From: Liriodendron chinense | Taxonomy: Eukaryota; Streptophyta; Magnoliopsida; Magnoliales; Magnoliaceae | Direction of reading: 5' to 3' | NCBI GenBank assembly: GCA_003013855.2 | Contig: ML058433.1 | Location: forward strand, 7,067,966 to 7,131,965 | DNA length: 64,000 nt | Part shown: positions 21,551 to 31,883 of the stretch, piece after piece | How the letters are laid out: each line of letters starts with the position of its first letter | Numbering within the stretch: the stretch's first letter is position 1 | The notes under the pieces: generated by a model | What the model was told of the DNA's origin: nothing | Databases searched by the model: none | Seen by the model: the letters and a program-made list of their open reading frames with translations, nothing else | Made by a program: the position numbers and the translations under genes

Positions 21551-23524
21551 CGGTCTCATGAAAAGGTTCTAATGGTGATTAAACACAAGCCATATGTGAA
21601 GTGGCCTGCAAAGATCAAATCCGATCCCGAGAAGAGAGACAAGAGCAAGTTCTGTTACTTCCACAAAGATCATGGGCATAGAACCCAGGATTGCATCTCT
21701 CTACGAGACCATATCGAAGCTCTCATTCGAAAAGGCCATTTCCAGGATTATGTTGCTCGTAAAAATCGATCACCAGAAAGGGCGAACACCTCGTCTCGCC
21801 AAAAGGAACAACCTCATCATCAAACTGACCAAGAGGACGCTGAGCCTACGGGAGAAATCCGCACCATCATCGGAGGACCAGCTTGTGGGGGTGATTCTCA
21901 AGCTTCAAGAAAGGCATACGCTCGAAAGGCGTCCAAAGAACCCCAGCAAATCTACTGGCTGGAACAGACGTCTAGCTCGTCAAAAACCAGCCATCCTCCA
22001 ATTTCCTTCACTCTCGAAGATGCAAAGGGAATTCACTTCCCTCACGAAGACTATATCGTAGTCACATTGAAGGTATCAAATTATCTGACACATCGAATTA
22101 TGGTGGATACAGGTAGCTCAGCCGATATTCTATACTTGGAGGCTTTCAACAAAATGGCACTTGCCAGAAGCCTTCTCAAGCCAGTATCGACCCCTCTCGT
22201 TGGCTTCGGAGGTGAGGTAGTAACGCTTAAAGGAAGCATCGATCTCCCATTTACTTTTGGAGAAAGTCCGGCGAAGATCACCGTCTTCATAAACTTCCTC
22301 GTGGTGGATCGAAAATCAGCGTATAACGCCATTTTGGGGCGGCCGTCTCTTACTAAGGTCGGGGCAGCCTTGCACCCTTCGTATCTGTGTGTCAAATTTC
22401 CTACCCCAAATGGTATCGGGATCGTGCGAGGAAGTCAACAGGAGGCGCGGTCTTGCTATCAGATAGCCCTACAGGATCGGAAGAAGGCTCGAGCAACACC
22501 CGTTATGGAGATAACACAAGGATCACCCACCTTCTCCACCAACACCTCGTTGGATCCGAGAGAGAATGCTCTCCAATCAGGAGCTCCTGGGGAGGAAACA
22601 GTGGCGATTCACCTGACCAAAGACGACCCGTCTAAGATCGTGTACATTGGATCCTCTTTAACCAGTGTCCACCGCGAAGGTTTGATCCGTTTCCTCACTG
22701 AATATCAGGACGTGTTTGCTTGGTCTCATAAAGATATGCCAGGCATCGACCCCAATGTCATTGTACATTGCCTCAATATCGACCCGAAACATAAGCCCGT
22801 ACACCAGCGTCGACGTGCCTTCACTGCAGAAAGACAAATGGCGATCAAAGCTGAAGTCGAGAAGTTACTCACGGTCAATTTCATAAAAGAAGTAGACTAC
22901 CCAGAGTGGGTTGCGAACGTGGTCCTTGTCCGGAAAGCTAATGGCAAATGGAGAATGTGCGTCGACTATTCAGATTTAAACAAAGCTTGCCCCAAAGATA
23001 GCTTCCCTACCCCGCGGATTGACCAGTTGGTCGATTCAACAGCTGGACACGCTCTGCTCAGTTTTATGGATGCTTATTCTGGTTACAACCAGATCATGAT
23101 GCATCCACCTGATAGCCAGCATACCGCCTTCATCACAGATCGGGGATTATATTGCTACCAGGTAATGCCGTTCGGTCTTAAAAATGCAGGGGCCACTTAT
23201 CAACGTTTCGTCAACAAAATATTCGCTGCTCAAATCGGTAGGAATATGGAAGTTTATGTTGATGACATGCTCGTGAAAAGCACCGTAGAAGATGATCACA
23301 TTTCTGATCTTCGAGAAGCCTTCGACCTAATGAGGAGGTATCAAATGAAATTGAACCCAGAAAAATGTGCGTTTGGAGTGTCTGCAGGAAAGTTTCTTGG
23401 GTTCATGGTCGGCCAGCGCGGAATCGAGGCAAATCCTGAAAAGAAAAGCATTGATAGAGATGAAATCCCCCACCACTCTGAAGGACGTCCAGCGTCTAGC
23501 TGGTCGCATCGCATCGTTGAATAG
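20816..23524 (+). CDS. Gypsy D gag-protease-RT open frame (902 codons)
   Basis: This is the longest open frame in the window. In order: gag capsid region; a CX3H-type zinc motif at about residues 280-293 (CYFHKDHGHRTQDC); the aspartic protease MVDTGSSADIL at about residue 429-439; and RT with the VANVVLVRKANGKWR block at about 697 and YVDD at about 814. It ends in a frameshift near 23450: the true continuation (RLAGRIASLNRFISR) lies in another frame. Catalytic residues of protease and RT are intact. The polyprotein would act in cytoplasmic particles to copy the element's RNA into DNA. Confidence 0.9.
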   Translation: MEQRYQANRPSAIMAAIHQSESPFTSEVMEAPLPRKYRTPVITPYTGIGDPLEHLETYRSLMELEGHGSEIMCRAFSLTLKEAARTWFRGLKPRSISSFSQLSEIFLSQFMGSICIKKPASHLMNLKQQHGETIKEFTVRFTAEAVQTEGYTEEKGLAALIAGITSEKFRFALDKSPPKSMAEFQAKAQKYINAEEVALTRHGVQGKKRKPEGASSTDKKYRRDQRERSPKKPYSGKYHNYTPLNRSHEKVLMVIKHKPYVKWPAKIKSDPEKRDKSKFCYFHKDHGHRTQDCISLRDHIEALIRKGHFQDYVARKNRSPERANTSSRQKEQPHHQTDQEDAEPTGEIRTIIGGPACGGDSQASRKAYARKASKEPQQIYWLEQTSSSSKTSHPPISFTLEDAKGIHFPHEDYIVVTLKVSNYLTHRIMVDTGSSADILYLEAFNKMALARSLLKPVSTPLVGFGGEVVTLKGSIDLPFTFGESPAKITVFINFLVVDRKSAYNAILGRPSLTKVGAALHPSYLCVKFPTPNGIGIVRGSQQEARSCYQIALQDRKKARATPVMEITQGSPTFSTNTSLDPRENALQSGAPGEETVAIHLTKDDPSKIVYIGSSLTSVHREGLIRFLTEYQDVFAWSHKDMPGIDPNVIVHCLNIDPKHKPVHQRRRAFTAERQMAIKAEVEKLLTVNFIKEVDYPEWVANVVLVRKANGKWRMCVDYSDLNKACPKDSFPTPRIDQLVDSTAGHALLSFMDAYSGYNQIMMHPPDSQHTAFITDRGLYCYQVMPFGLKNAGATYQRFVNKIFAAQIGRNMEVYVDDMLVKSTVEDDHISDLREAFDLMRRYQMKLNPEKCAFGVSAGKFLGFMVGQRGIEANPEKKSIDRDEIPHHSEGRPASSWSHRIVE

Positions 23525-24522
23525 ATTCATCTCGCGAGCATCTGACAAGTGCTTACCATTCTTCAAACTCCTTCGTGCAACGGCCAAGTCTGATTGGAAT
23601 TGGACGCCGCAATGTGAGGAAGCCTTTCAACAATTGAAGCTATATATGAGCACACCCCCCATTTTATCTAAACCTGTAGCACATGAGCTGCTCATCCTGT
23701 ATTTATCTGTGTCCACCACGGCCGTTAGCGCCGCTTTAATAAGAGAAGATTCCGGGGTACAAAGGCCCGTTTATTATATCAGTTGAGCAATGGTTGATGC
23801 AGAGACTAGGTATTCTGACATGGAGAAGCTGGCCCTGGCTTTAGTTACGGCAGCTCGAAAACTGCGACCATACTTTCAAGCCCACGCTATTTTAATACCA
23901 ACGAATCATCCACTGCGGCAAGTCCTTCAAAAGCCTGAGGCTTCCGGACGCTTAACTAAATGGGCAGTCGAGATCAGCGAGCACGATATCTCATTCTGCC
24001 CTAGGACCGCGGTAAAGGGCCAGGCTGTGGCTGACTTCATCGCCGAATTCATACTCTCCTGATGATACTACCATGACCAGCGACCAGCCTCCTTGGTCAC
24101 TCTTCGTGGACGGGTCGTCGCGGGCCAGTGGCAGTGGAGCGGGCCTGATTTTAGTGGCTCCCGATGGGTCGCATTTCCAATATGCTCTGCGTTTCGATTC
24201 TCGTATCTCGAATAATGAAGCTGAATATGAAGCCCTGATCGTCGGCCTCGAATTGGCCATTGTCCTTACAATTCAGAATCTGTCAATTCATAGCGACTCT
24301 CAGCTCATTGTCAACCAAGTCCTTGGTGAATTCGAGGCCAAAGAAGAAAGGATGGCTTTCTACAAGTCTCGTGTCCTCATTCTGCTCGCAAAACTAAAGA
24401 CTTACGAAATATTCATATTCCTCGCGAGAAGAACCAACTTGCCGATTCCCTGGCAAAACTGGCCTCTGCACCAGAATCTGAGTTATCACATTCGGTCCCC
24501 ATCGAGCATCGTCAGAACCTAA
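23450..24522 (+). pseudogene. Gypsy D RT C-terminus and RNase H (frameshifted)
   Basis: After the shift, LAGRIASLNRFISRASDKCLPFFK (split here across a longer block) and CEEAFQQLKLYM are the RT connection region. A TGA at 23785-23787 interrupts VYYIS and the next part, AETRYSDMEKLALALV. A further shift at about 24060 leads to the true RNase H, LFVDGSSRASGSGAG with NNEAEYEALIVGLELA and HSDSQLIVNQ. The RNase H core residues (D of FVDGS, E of NEAEYEA, D of SDSQL) are present. The tail after about 24410 is shifted again. Confidence 0.88.
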
Positions 24523-24599
24523 GTATCGACCACGCAACTCTCGAGCAAGTAATATCGGTACAATCGTCTCCATGCTGGATGGATCCCATCATCCTTTAT

Positions 24600-25799
24600 C
24601 TCAAAGACGGATACCTACCAGACGACAAGAAAGCTGCAAGACAAATTCGGCTTTGAGCTGCCAGGTACACCTTGCAAGACGGAATATTGTTGCGAAAAAG
24701 TTTCTCCTTGCCTTATTTAAGGTGTCTTCATCCAGAAGAAGCACTTCATGTTCTAGATGAGATACACCAGGGGGCATGTGGTAATCACCCCAGGGGGCGA
24801 TCCCTAGCGTATAAGGCGATGAGGCAAGGATATTATTGGCCCACTATGAAAGTAGACGCAATTGAATTTTCTAAAAAATGTGATAAGTGCCAACGATATT
24901 CACCTATACCTCATGTACCATCCAAGCGGATGACTCCAGTTGATAGCCCTTGGCCTTTCGCTCAGTGAGGGGTCGATATCATCGGGCCCTTACCCATGGG
25001 AAAGGGGCAAAATAAGTTCGCGATTGTAGCGGTTGATTACTTCACCAAATGGGCCGAGGCAGAACCATTAGCCAAGATTACTGAGAAACAAACTACCAAG
25101 TTTATATGGAGAAATATTATATGTCGTTATGGACTCCCCCACACTATAATCACCGACAATGGAACGCAGTTCGACAACGCAGCCTTTGATGAATTTTGTG
25201 AAAAATGGAAGATACGTAATCTCCGCACTTCTCCATATCATCCTCAGGCGAATGGGCAGGTCGAGGCAGTGAATAAGATCATCAAGCACCATTTAAAGAC
25301 CAAGCTAGGTGAGTGTAAAGGGGTGTGGCCAGAACTCCTGCCAGAAGTATTATGGGCATATAGAACCACGGCTTGTACATCAACAGGTAAAACCCCTTTC
25401 TCCTTAGCATTTGGTGTTGACGCAGTGGTACCAGTGGAAATTCAAGTGCCCTCGTATCGGATCGAGCAGTATGACCCCGCGAGTAATCAGGAAAACCTCC
25501 GACTTCATCTCGATCTCTTGGAAGAGCGGAGAAATGCTTCCCAAGTACGAGTGGCAGCATATCAACAACGTATTGCTCGTTATCGAAATGCTAGGGTTCG
25601 GCCTAGATCCTTCCAGCCTGGAGATTTGGTACTAAGGCAAAATCTCGGAGTTCCCGCTCGTTCACTGGATCCAAATTGGGAAGGCCCGTATCGGGTTATT
25701 AGGATTGTGCGACCCGGTACTTATTACCTTGAAGACATGCAGGGAAAGCCCGTACGTCGCCCTTGGCACGTGGAGCATTTGCTACGATACTATCCCTAG
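24600..25799 (+). pseudogene. Gypsy D integrase (one in-frame stop)
   Basis: The zinc-binding HHCC domain (HQGACGNHPRGRSLAYK, CDKCQRYSP) is followed by a TGA at 24966-24968. The catalytic core follows: first Asp in GVDIIGPLP at 24975, second in TDNGTQF at 25155, Glu in GQVEAVNK at 25263, giving D-60-D-35-E spacing. The C-terminal domain includes FQPGDLVLRQN and NWEGPYRVIRI and ends VEHLLRYYP at 25799. Without the single stop it would look complete. It would insert the cDNA into chromosomes. Confidence 0.92.
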
Positions 25800-26396
25800 A
25801 TTCAATGTAGTTCATAACAACATTTTATGAATAAAGCGGAAGATATCTTTTGGTCGCTACTTCATTTACTTGGACATGAATAGCCCTGAAGAGGATGCAT
25901 ACAATCCCTTGGCCAATTGCCTACCTTTGGTAGGGTTTAATTCACCTAGGATGGTCGCATTTCCATTTTATGGGTGACCATCCTACCCTCGATAAACTTG
26001 GAGTCTCAATTGATAGATCAGTCTATCTCCACGAGGGTATGGTCGTCATGACCCCCTGGATTGAGCATAATACATCTCTCAATCGATAGATCAGTCTATC
26101 TCCACGAGGGTATGGTCGTCATGACCCCCTGGATTGAGCATAATACATCTCTCAATCGATAGATCAGTCTATCTCCACGAGGGCATGGTCGCTACGACCC
26201 CCCGGGTTGAGCACAACTCATTGCAACAGGAAAGCATTCAGTGCACAAAGGAAAAGAAAGTAAACAAGAACGAGAAAGCAATCATTGCATGAAAGGGAGA
26301 GTAAACGAGGACAACACTTCCAAAAATATCTTTTCATTGATAATAAATGTTTACAATATATGCTCGCGAGTACAAGAGAGGAAAACAAAAAGAAGA
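25800..26396 (+). repeat. Gypsy D post-pol spacer with 73-bp tandem repeat
   Basis: No ORF. A 73-bp unit starting CTCAAT(T/C)GATAGATCAG occurs three times at 26005, 26078 and 26151, ending near 26223. The first two copies are almost identical. It lies just beyond the 3' end of the antisense gene. Confidence 0.85.
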
Positions 26397-28359
26397 TCAA
26401 TCTCTTGGAGGAGGAGCTGTGCTCTCGACTTCAGGGCCCATTTCTGGAGCCCCTCCAGCTTGCGTGGCTTCAGTCACCTCGTTCTCAGCAGCAGCTTGCT
26501 CTTCTGCAGCTATGATGGTCGCGACTCGACCAAATTCCCCCATATCAAAGGATGGGATCATTCGTTGCACTACTCTTAGCGCAAAGTCACGACCAGCATC
26601 ATATGACTCGTATCTTTCGTCGTCATATAGCTGCGAAGTCCGGAACTCGGAAATTGCCCGAGGACCTTCCTCCGAGAGCATTTTTACAAGGGCGACTTTC
26701 TCCTCGTCCCAGTGGATCAAGTCGTCCTTGAGCTGTGCAAGAGCGGAGCGTTCCTTTTCCAAGTTGTCGTTGGCTTCTTTGAGCTGTGACCTGGACTCCG
26801 CAAACCGCTCCTCCAACGAGATCTTGTCTTGGCGAAAGATCTCTCTCTCTCTCTCTTAGCCTTCTCCTTCAAACCCGTGAGCTTCACGAAGTCTGAGTCC
26901 AAGGCCTGATACCTGTCGGTCAGGACTTGGATTTTCTCGATGAGGATCTTCTTCTCCTCATCTCTCTTCGCGATCACCGCCTCACGGGCCTTGAGCAGCT
27001 GATCTCTCCCTTGAACTGCCTTCTCCAAGGCAGTCCTCTTCCCTTCAGCTTCATCTATCACTGCGACGGGCGGCAACGATATCACGCCTCGTTCGCAGGA
27101 TAAGATCTAAGCCCTGCAAAAGTAATGAAAAATGTGAGAAAGTATTCTAGAACATAACAACAGATTAAAGCAGGTCTTGGCAGAGTCTCACCTGAACCAT
27201 CCTCACCCCCGCTTCGAGGAAAAGGTTCTCAGGGCTTGGCTCGGGAAGAGAGCCGAAGGTTTGGGGGGGGGGGACGTTCTCGAATAAAAATTTACATATT
27301 GGATGGAGGTGGCGGGGGATAGAATATGTCCTGCTCCCTGACGGTTGGGCAACGACCAACCCAGCCGGCTCGCGAGGTGGAGGCATCGACTCGCAAGCAG
27401 GTCCCTGCTCGGCAGCAGGGATCAGTTCGCGAGCAGGAGCCGGCTCTCGAGGCTCTATCTGCTCTCGAGCCTCTTCAGCTGGGGGGCAGCTGGACCCCGC
27501 CCCATCCGGGGAATTGTCAGCAATGTTAATCACTGGCGGTCCAGGTGCGACCACCAGTGAGGGAATATTGGGCCCTGCCGGAGCCTCCACCGTGCTCGCG
27601 AGAGGGGCAGGTTGATCGCCACCCTTACGGGCGGGTGGTTGGGTTGGTTCGGCAAGAGTTCTCTGCCTTTTGGAGTTCGTGCCCTTCAGTCGGGGCAGCA
27701 GACCCCTCTTCTCCCCGGCCTTCGTCATCTTGGCTTCTCCTCTGGATATTAGGCCCGCTGCTGCGAGTTGCGAGGGAGACAAGCAAGCCTCGATGTGCCT
27801 ATCACCAACAGGCACCTTGTACACCTTGACAATCTTCTCGTTGATTCCTCCCTTTAGATTTGGTTTTCTCAAGGCCGGGATACCTGCGAGCACAAACAGA
27901 GGTCAAAGAATGAAGTAAAACCCTAAAATCCTAACTGAAGAAAACTGCACAATGTGGGATTGTGCCTACCTTCGTAGAAAAAACGGGTAACACCTGGACC
28001 TCTGGAGGAAGCAGACTCCCAGTTCTCGGAAGCGTAGAACCACCGTTTCCTCCAGCCGGGATAGTTCGAGGAGGGTTTCCCTAGCACGAAGTTATCCCGG
28101 TGCCAGTAACACAAATAATACCAGCCTTCGCTGGAGGGCGCCTTTTTCAGACGGAACATACGGAGGAATTCCTCCGCCGTGAGCTCTCCGTTGCCGGCCT
28201 GAGCCCAGAGGGCAAAGGAGCCCAGAACTACCCTCCATCCGTTCACGATGAGTTGCCCGGGGGCAATCTTGTAACACCGGAGAACATCGCGTATGAAAGG
28301 ATGGAGGGGGAGGCGTACCCCCAGGATGAGCTGGTACTCATAAAAAGCTACACATCCTG

Positions 28360-28398
<39 letters not shown>

Positions 28399-28611
28399 GT
28401 CTGGTGTCTCTCCATCTCCGTGCAATCGGAGAACGACTGAGTCGGGGATCAGGTATCTCTCCCGTAACTCAGTCAGCCGGTCCTCCGATAGAACAGAAGG
28501 ATATCCGGCTGCTGTATATCTCCCTGCCGGAACCCTCCCACTGCTAGAAGCAGAGGATTCCGGGGTGGCATCGCCTAGAGGAACGGTGGTCTCGTCAGAG
28601 TTCCCAGCCAT
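26397..28611 (-). pseudogene. Gypsy D antisense gene (putative gypsy-type transposon protein) with two introns
   Basis: ATG at 28611 (MAGNSDETTVPLGD), reading opposite to gag-pol. Exon 1 (28611-27970) carries a conserved domain, HPFIRDVLRCY, LFALW-like and EGWYYLCYW, resembling the plant 'putative gypsy type transposon' domain (PF04195, from memory). Intron 1 is 27969-27884 (GT...AG) and splices in frame, giving FYEGIPALRK. Exon 2 (27883-27192) is proline/glutamate-rich and low-complexity. Intron 2 is 27191-27114 (GTGAGA...TTTGCAG). Exon 3 is a coiled coil (ALEKAVQGRDQLL, RSQLKEANDNLEKE) ending at 26397. A 37-base homopolymer at 28361-28397 and frameshifts near 27090 and 26850 break it. Function in Tat elements is unknown. 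Confidence 0.75.
28361..28397. repeat. 37-base G homopolymer
   Basis: Thirty-seven consecutive G on the + strand (poly-proline codons on the minus strand of the antisense gene). The exon reads through correctly on both sides in different frames, so the tract has changed length by a non-multiple of three or is misassembled. It could form G-quadruplexes. Confidence 0.95.
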
Positions 28612-29051
28612 GAAGGAGTTTTTTAAGAAGATTATGAAAAAGAAGAGAACCGAGGCCTATACCCAGAAAAGAAAGAAAGGAAAAGAAGGAGCGCCGGAGG
28701 AAGGAGATTGAGAAAAGACTGCAGAGAAATTCCTTTCGAAGAGCTTCTGTAGAAAACCAGAGGAATGGCGGACTCCGTACATTTATAGGCAATCATTCCG
28801 CCGCATCTGATGGCACGTGGCAGTCCCTCCTTCGGCGTAGCACTCGAGCAGGCACGCCCATTAACTCCTCAAACACGTGGCGAGCGCCCCTTCATTTTCT
28901 GTCTGCGGAAAGGCTGCGGAAAGCTGGTGCTCATTAATTCCAGCCCATCATGTGAGGTTCCGTTCTCGATGAAGGCAGCGGGCGGTTACGTGTGGTAGTG
29001 AGCTAAGTCCTTCCCTTCAAAATTCTTGGCGGCAAGGACTTGGGGGGCATC

Positions 29052-30081
29052 TGTTACAGATAAAATAAGGGAGATCAACTCAGCTGCTAAGATTGTACAC
29101 GGACGCCCACTCGACTCTCGAGATCATCTGAGCGAGAGTCGCAGATCGGGTAAATACGGAAGTACCCATTGGACTCTCGAGATCATATGCTCGAGAGTCG
29201 CAGATTGGGTAAGTGCGGGATGCCCATCCGACTCTCGAGATCATCTGATCACGAGCCGCAGATTGGGTAAGTGCGGGACGCCCATTCGACTCTCGAGATC
29301 ATCTGAGCGAGAGTCGCAGGATTGATAAATCCGCGAGCAGACCTTCTCGTAAGTCGTTGAAAGGTGTTACGTCTAAATGAGCGAGCACTTGGACTCGTGA
29401 CCATACTCCAACATGCGAACAACTTTTCCGCGGTGACACCTCTTAGCCTTCAGTACCAGCACCCGATTCTCGTCGAGCAGCTCGTTCAATCCCTCTGCGA
29501 TACCAAGCAGGGCTACACCCAGTTCGGTGGTTTCCGTCCCGTCGGCGGTCTCCTTCCTTTTCGCCGGCTATGACTCCAACTACGGTTTCCAGCTCTACAT
29601 GAGCGATTAGCGCTATTACTACGCCTACCAGCAGCCCGGATAGGTCGGGTTTGGGCTTATCTTTTCTTGTGGTTCCGAATTTCAAGGGATTGCTATCAAG
29701 GAACGTGATTGCCAAAATAAGTCATCGGGTTAGATCTCGTCTCCAAGGATAAGGATCTTATCCCATGAAATCAGCGACATCTCGGTATCGTACACGAAAT
29801 CAGCGGGATCTCGATATCTTACGTAACAGATTAGGTCGCTCCAGATCTATATAAAGAGGTGACTCCATTAAGAGAAAGGTAGACAATATTCAATCTCTGG
29901 CCTGTTTTTGCCTGGTTATTCTTCTTCTTGCTTCGGCCTGACTTAAGCATCGGAGGGCTAACGGCTGGACGCCAGCCACCCTTAGTTGCTTTCTGTCTTC
30001 TTTCAGGTCCGGTGGAGGAAGGTATCTGTTGGAGAGAAGGTGAACGTCCGGAGGATCCAGTTACAAAATTTGACGTTAACA
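29052..30081 (+). repeat. Gypsy D 3' LTR
   Basis: Collinear with 19219-20247, including the 58-bp tandem array (about 29114-29330). It is preceded by a purine-rich GGACTTGGGGGG tract at about 29037-29048 and followed by the target duplication tctgg, then by copia C integrase sequence. Confidence 0.93.
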
Positions 30082-30600
30082 TCTGGTATATTAGATAAAT
30101 TGAACATTAATAAATTTGCTTTGAATTTTCCTTGTTCTTCATGTTGTTTATTAAAGAGTAAAGCTGCTTCTTTTTCTTTGAGTACTTCTCGCACTTCTGC
30201 TATATTTGATTTGGTGCATACTGATGGCCTGGGGTCATTCCCCCATTTTATCTAAATTTGGATTGCGATATTATGTTATATTCATAGATGATTTTACTCG
30301 ATTTACATAGATTTATTTCATGCATTTCAAGTCGCAAGTTTTTGACATTTACTGACAATTTTCCTCAATGGCGGATAAAGACCTGTTCTAACACCCCTAA
30401 GTAAAATGGGGTGGTTGAATGGAAGAACCGCCACATTGTGGAGGCTGCAAATACATTGATGTTTGATATGTCGGTTCCCCATGCATTCTGGGCTGAGGCT
30501 ATGTTGCATTCGGTATATCTTATTAATCGTATGTTGACGCCCCTTCTTCGTAACATCCCCCCTTTACCGTCAATGGTAACCTTCTGGAGCAGCCCACACT
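30082..30600 (+). pseudogene. Copia C integrase (continued, decayed)
   Basis: Resumes the copia C polyprotein after gypsy D. A GKSKAASFSLS-like region precedes the remnants FDLVHTDGLG and FIDDFTRFT of the integrase core. NGVVEWKNRHIVEAANTLM at about 30405-30460 corresponds to the conserved NG..ERKNRH segment with its catalytic Glu retained as EW. Stops and shifts abound. The integrase C-terminus and all of RT are missing. Confidence 0.75.
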
Positions 30601-30799
30601 TTACCGTCACTTGGTGTGTAGTTTGGTGTACTTGACGATGACTCGTCTTGATATTGCATATGCTGTCTAGGTTGTCAGTCAGTTGGAATCCTTCTAGAGC
30701 AGCCCACACTTTATCGTTGCTTGGCGTGTAGTTTGGTGTACTTGACGATGACTCATCTTGATATTGCATATGCTGTCCAGGTCGTCAGTCAATTTGTTT
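30580..30799 (+). repeat. 110-bp tandem duplication at the copia C deletion junction
   Basis: The block starting CTTCT(G/A)GAGCAGCCCAC occurs at 30581 and 30691, each copy ending in the ATTGCATATGCTGTC.AG segment. It marks the point where the deleted RT would have been. Confidence 0.85.
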
Positions 30800-31388
30800 T
30801 TGCCCTGAGGACTCTTCATATAACTGTCATGCTTCAGATTATTCGATACTTGCGTGGGACGGTGAACCGATCTCTATTTTTCTCTTCCAGTACTCCTTTG
30901 AAGCTTCAAGTATATTCCGATGCAGACTGGGTTGGTCGTGCTATCACCCGTTGTTCTACTATTGGATATTGTGTATTTCTTGGCACTTCTGTCATCTCTT
31001 GGAGTACAAGAAATAACCCACAGTCTCAAAGTCCAGCACAAAGGCTGAATATAATGCGATATTTGCTACATGCAATGAGATTGTGTGGATTTGGGGCCTT
31101 CTTTCAGATTTTGTTATTCATCTTACAGCTCCGACTCCACTTTATGTGGATAACATTAGTGCAGTTCAGATTTCTTACAACCTTGTCTTTCTTGAGAGGA
31201 TGAAGCACATAGAGGTTGATTGCCACTTTATTCGAGAGAAGTATCAGTCAGGCATCATTTCTCTTCCTCACATGACGTCCCAGGATCAAATTGCTGATAT
31301 TCTTACCAAGATGTTGCCTTCTGCACGACATTCCTTCCTTGTTGGCATAGTGTTGCTAGTTGATAACCCACATCGATTTGAGTGGGGA
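30640..31388 (+). pseudogene. Copia C RNase H and 3' end (decayed)
   Basis: DIAYAVQVVSQF, RYLRGTVNRSLFF and YSDADWVGRAITR represent the RT tail and RNase H start. A shift leads to VDNISAVQISYN, KHIEVDCHFIREK and ADILTKMLPSARH, the usual copia ending. GAGTGGGGA at 31380-31388 is the polypurine tract next to the 3' LTR. Confidence 0.85.
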
Positions 31389-31708
31389 TGTAAGACATAT
31401 TATTGCCCATGTCACACGTGCCACACATAGCTAGGCCGTACAACTGGATGGCCGTGGTTGAGAGGTCTGTCCCCTTAGCTGTTTATATTATATTTGTATT
31501 ATTGGTTGTAATATATTTTTTCTCTTTTATCCCTTGGCCCCATGTTGGGTGTCTATGTTTATATAAGGGTATTCTTGTACATTGTTCTCTTTCTAGGGTT
31601 GATATAATATTGTTGCTTTCTTTGAGGGTTTGACATTAGGGCAAACCTCACCAATCTGGAGTTCTGTTATGCGCGGTGATTTCTCTTGGTTTTCTCTAAA
31701 GCATGTCA
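31389..31708 (+). repeat. Copia C 3' LTR
   Basis: TGTAAGACATAT...CATGTCA, the partner of 17157-17477, with many substitutions. Its end is 104 bp upstream of the first FKBP exon seen in the window. Confidence 0.88.
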
Positions 31709-31812
31709 AAATCAATGTTGTTAAATCATTTAAGTATTAAGCATAACATTTTGTGTTTTTACTTTTCTTTCATTAAATATCTTTAAGTCTGAAGTTTTGT
31801 CATGAAAAGCAG

Positions 31813-31883
31813 CTGATGGACTGAAATACTATGACCTAGTGGAGGGGAAGGGGCCCAGAGCTGACAAAGGTTCAATTGTACAG
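31813..31883 (+). CDS. FKBP exon (first in window)
   Basis: Acceptor aaaagCAG before 31813, donor ACAG|GTTTGA after 31883. Encodes DGLKYYDLVEGKGPRADKG and SIVQ after two bases of a split codon. Confidence 0.9.

Larger units (their letters stand above)
19219..30081 (+). mobile_element. Gypsy D: Tat-type Ty3/gypsy element with antisense gene
   Basis: A 10863-bp element with LTRs of 1029 and 1030 bp and a perfect target duplication, tctgg (19214-19218 and 30082-30086). A hand comparison of the LTRs finds about 18 differences (~98% identity), so it is the youngest clear insertion here. Order: LTR, primer site, gag, protease, RT, RNase H, integrase, then a 3.2-kb region with a spliced antisense gene, polypurine tract, LTR. 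This antisense ORF between pol and 3' LTR is a recognised trait of the Tat branch. Pol carries several stops and frameshifts. Confidence 0.93.
17157..31708 (+). mobile_element. Copia C: decayed Ty1/copia element split by gypsy D
   Basis: Two 320-bp direct LTRs flank a copia gag, protease, partial integrase and RNase H. The flanks are aaatt (17152-17156) and aaatc (31709-31713), a 5-bp target duplication with one change. The LTRs differ at very roughly 12% of positions by eye, so this is an old insertion. The reverse transcriptase has been deleted: integrase remnants around 30590 pass straight into the region just before RNase H. Its right end lies only 104 bp before an FKBP exon. Confidence 0.85.

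Noticed and set aside
20816..23524. Endogenous plant pararetrovirus
   Set aside because: Flanking LTRs, TSD and integrase with D-D-35-E show a Ty3/gypsy element; no movement or coat protein motifs seen.
25411..25635. 74-codon ORF inside the integrase of gypsy D
   Set aside because: Out-of-frame shadow of the integrase.
28100..28711. 203-codon plus-strand ORF with a glycine run
   Set aside because: It is the shadow of the antisense gene of gypsy D; its glycines come from the G37 tract.
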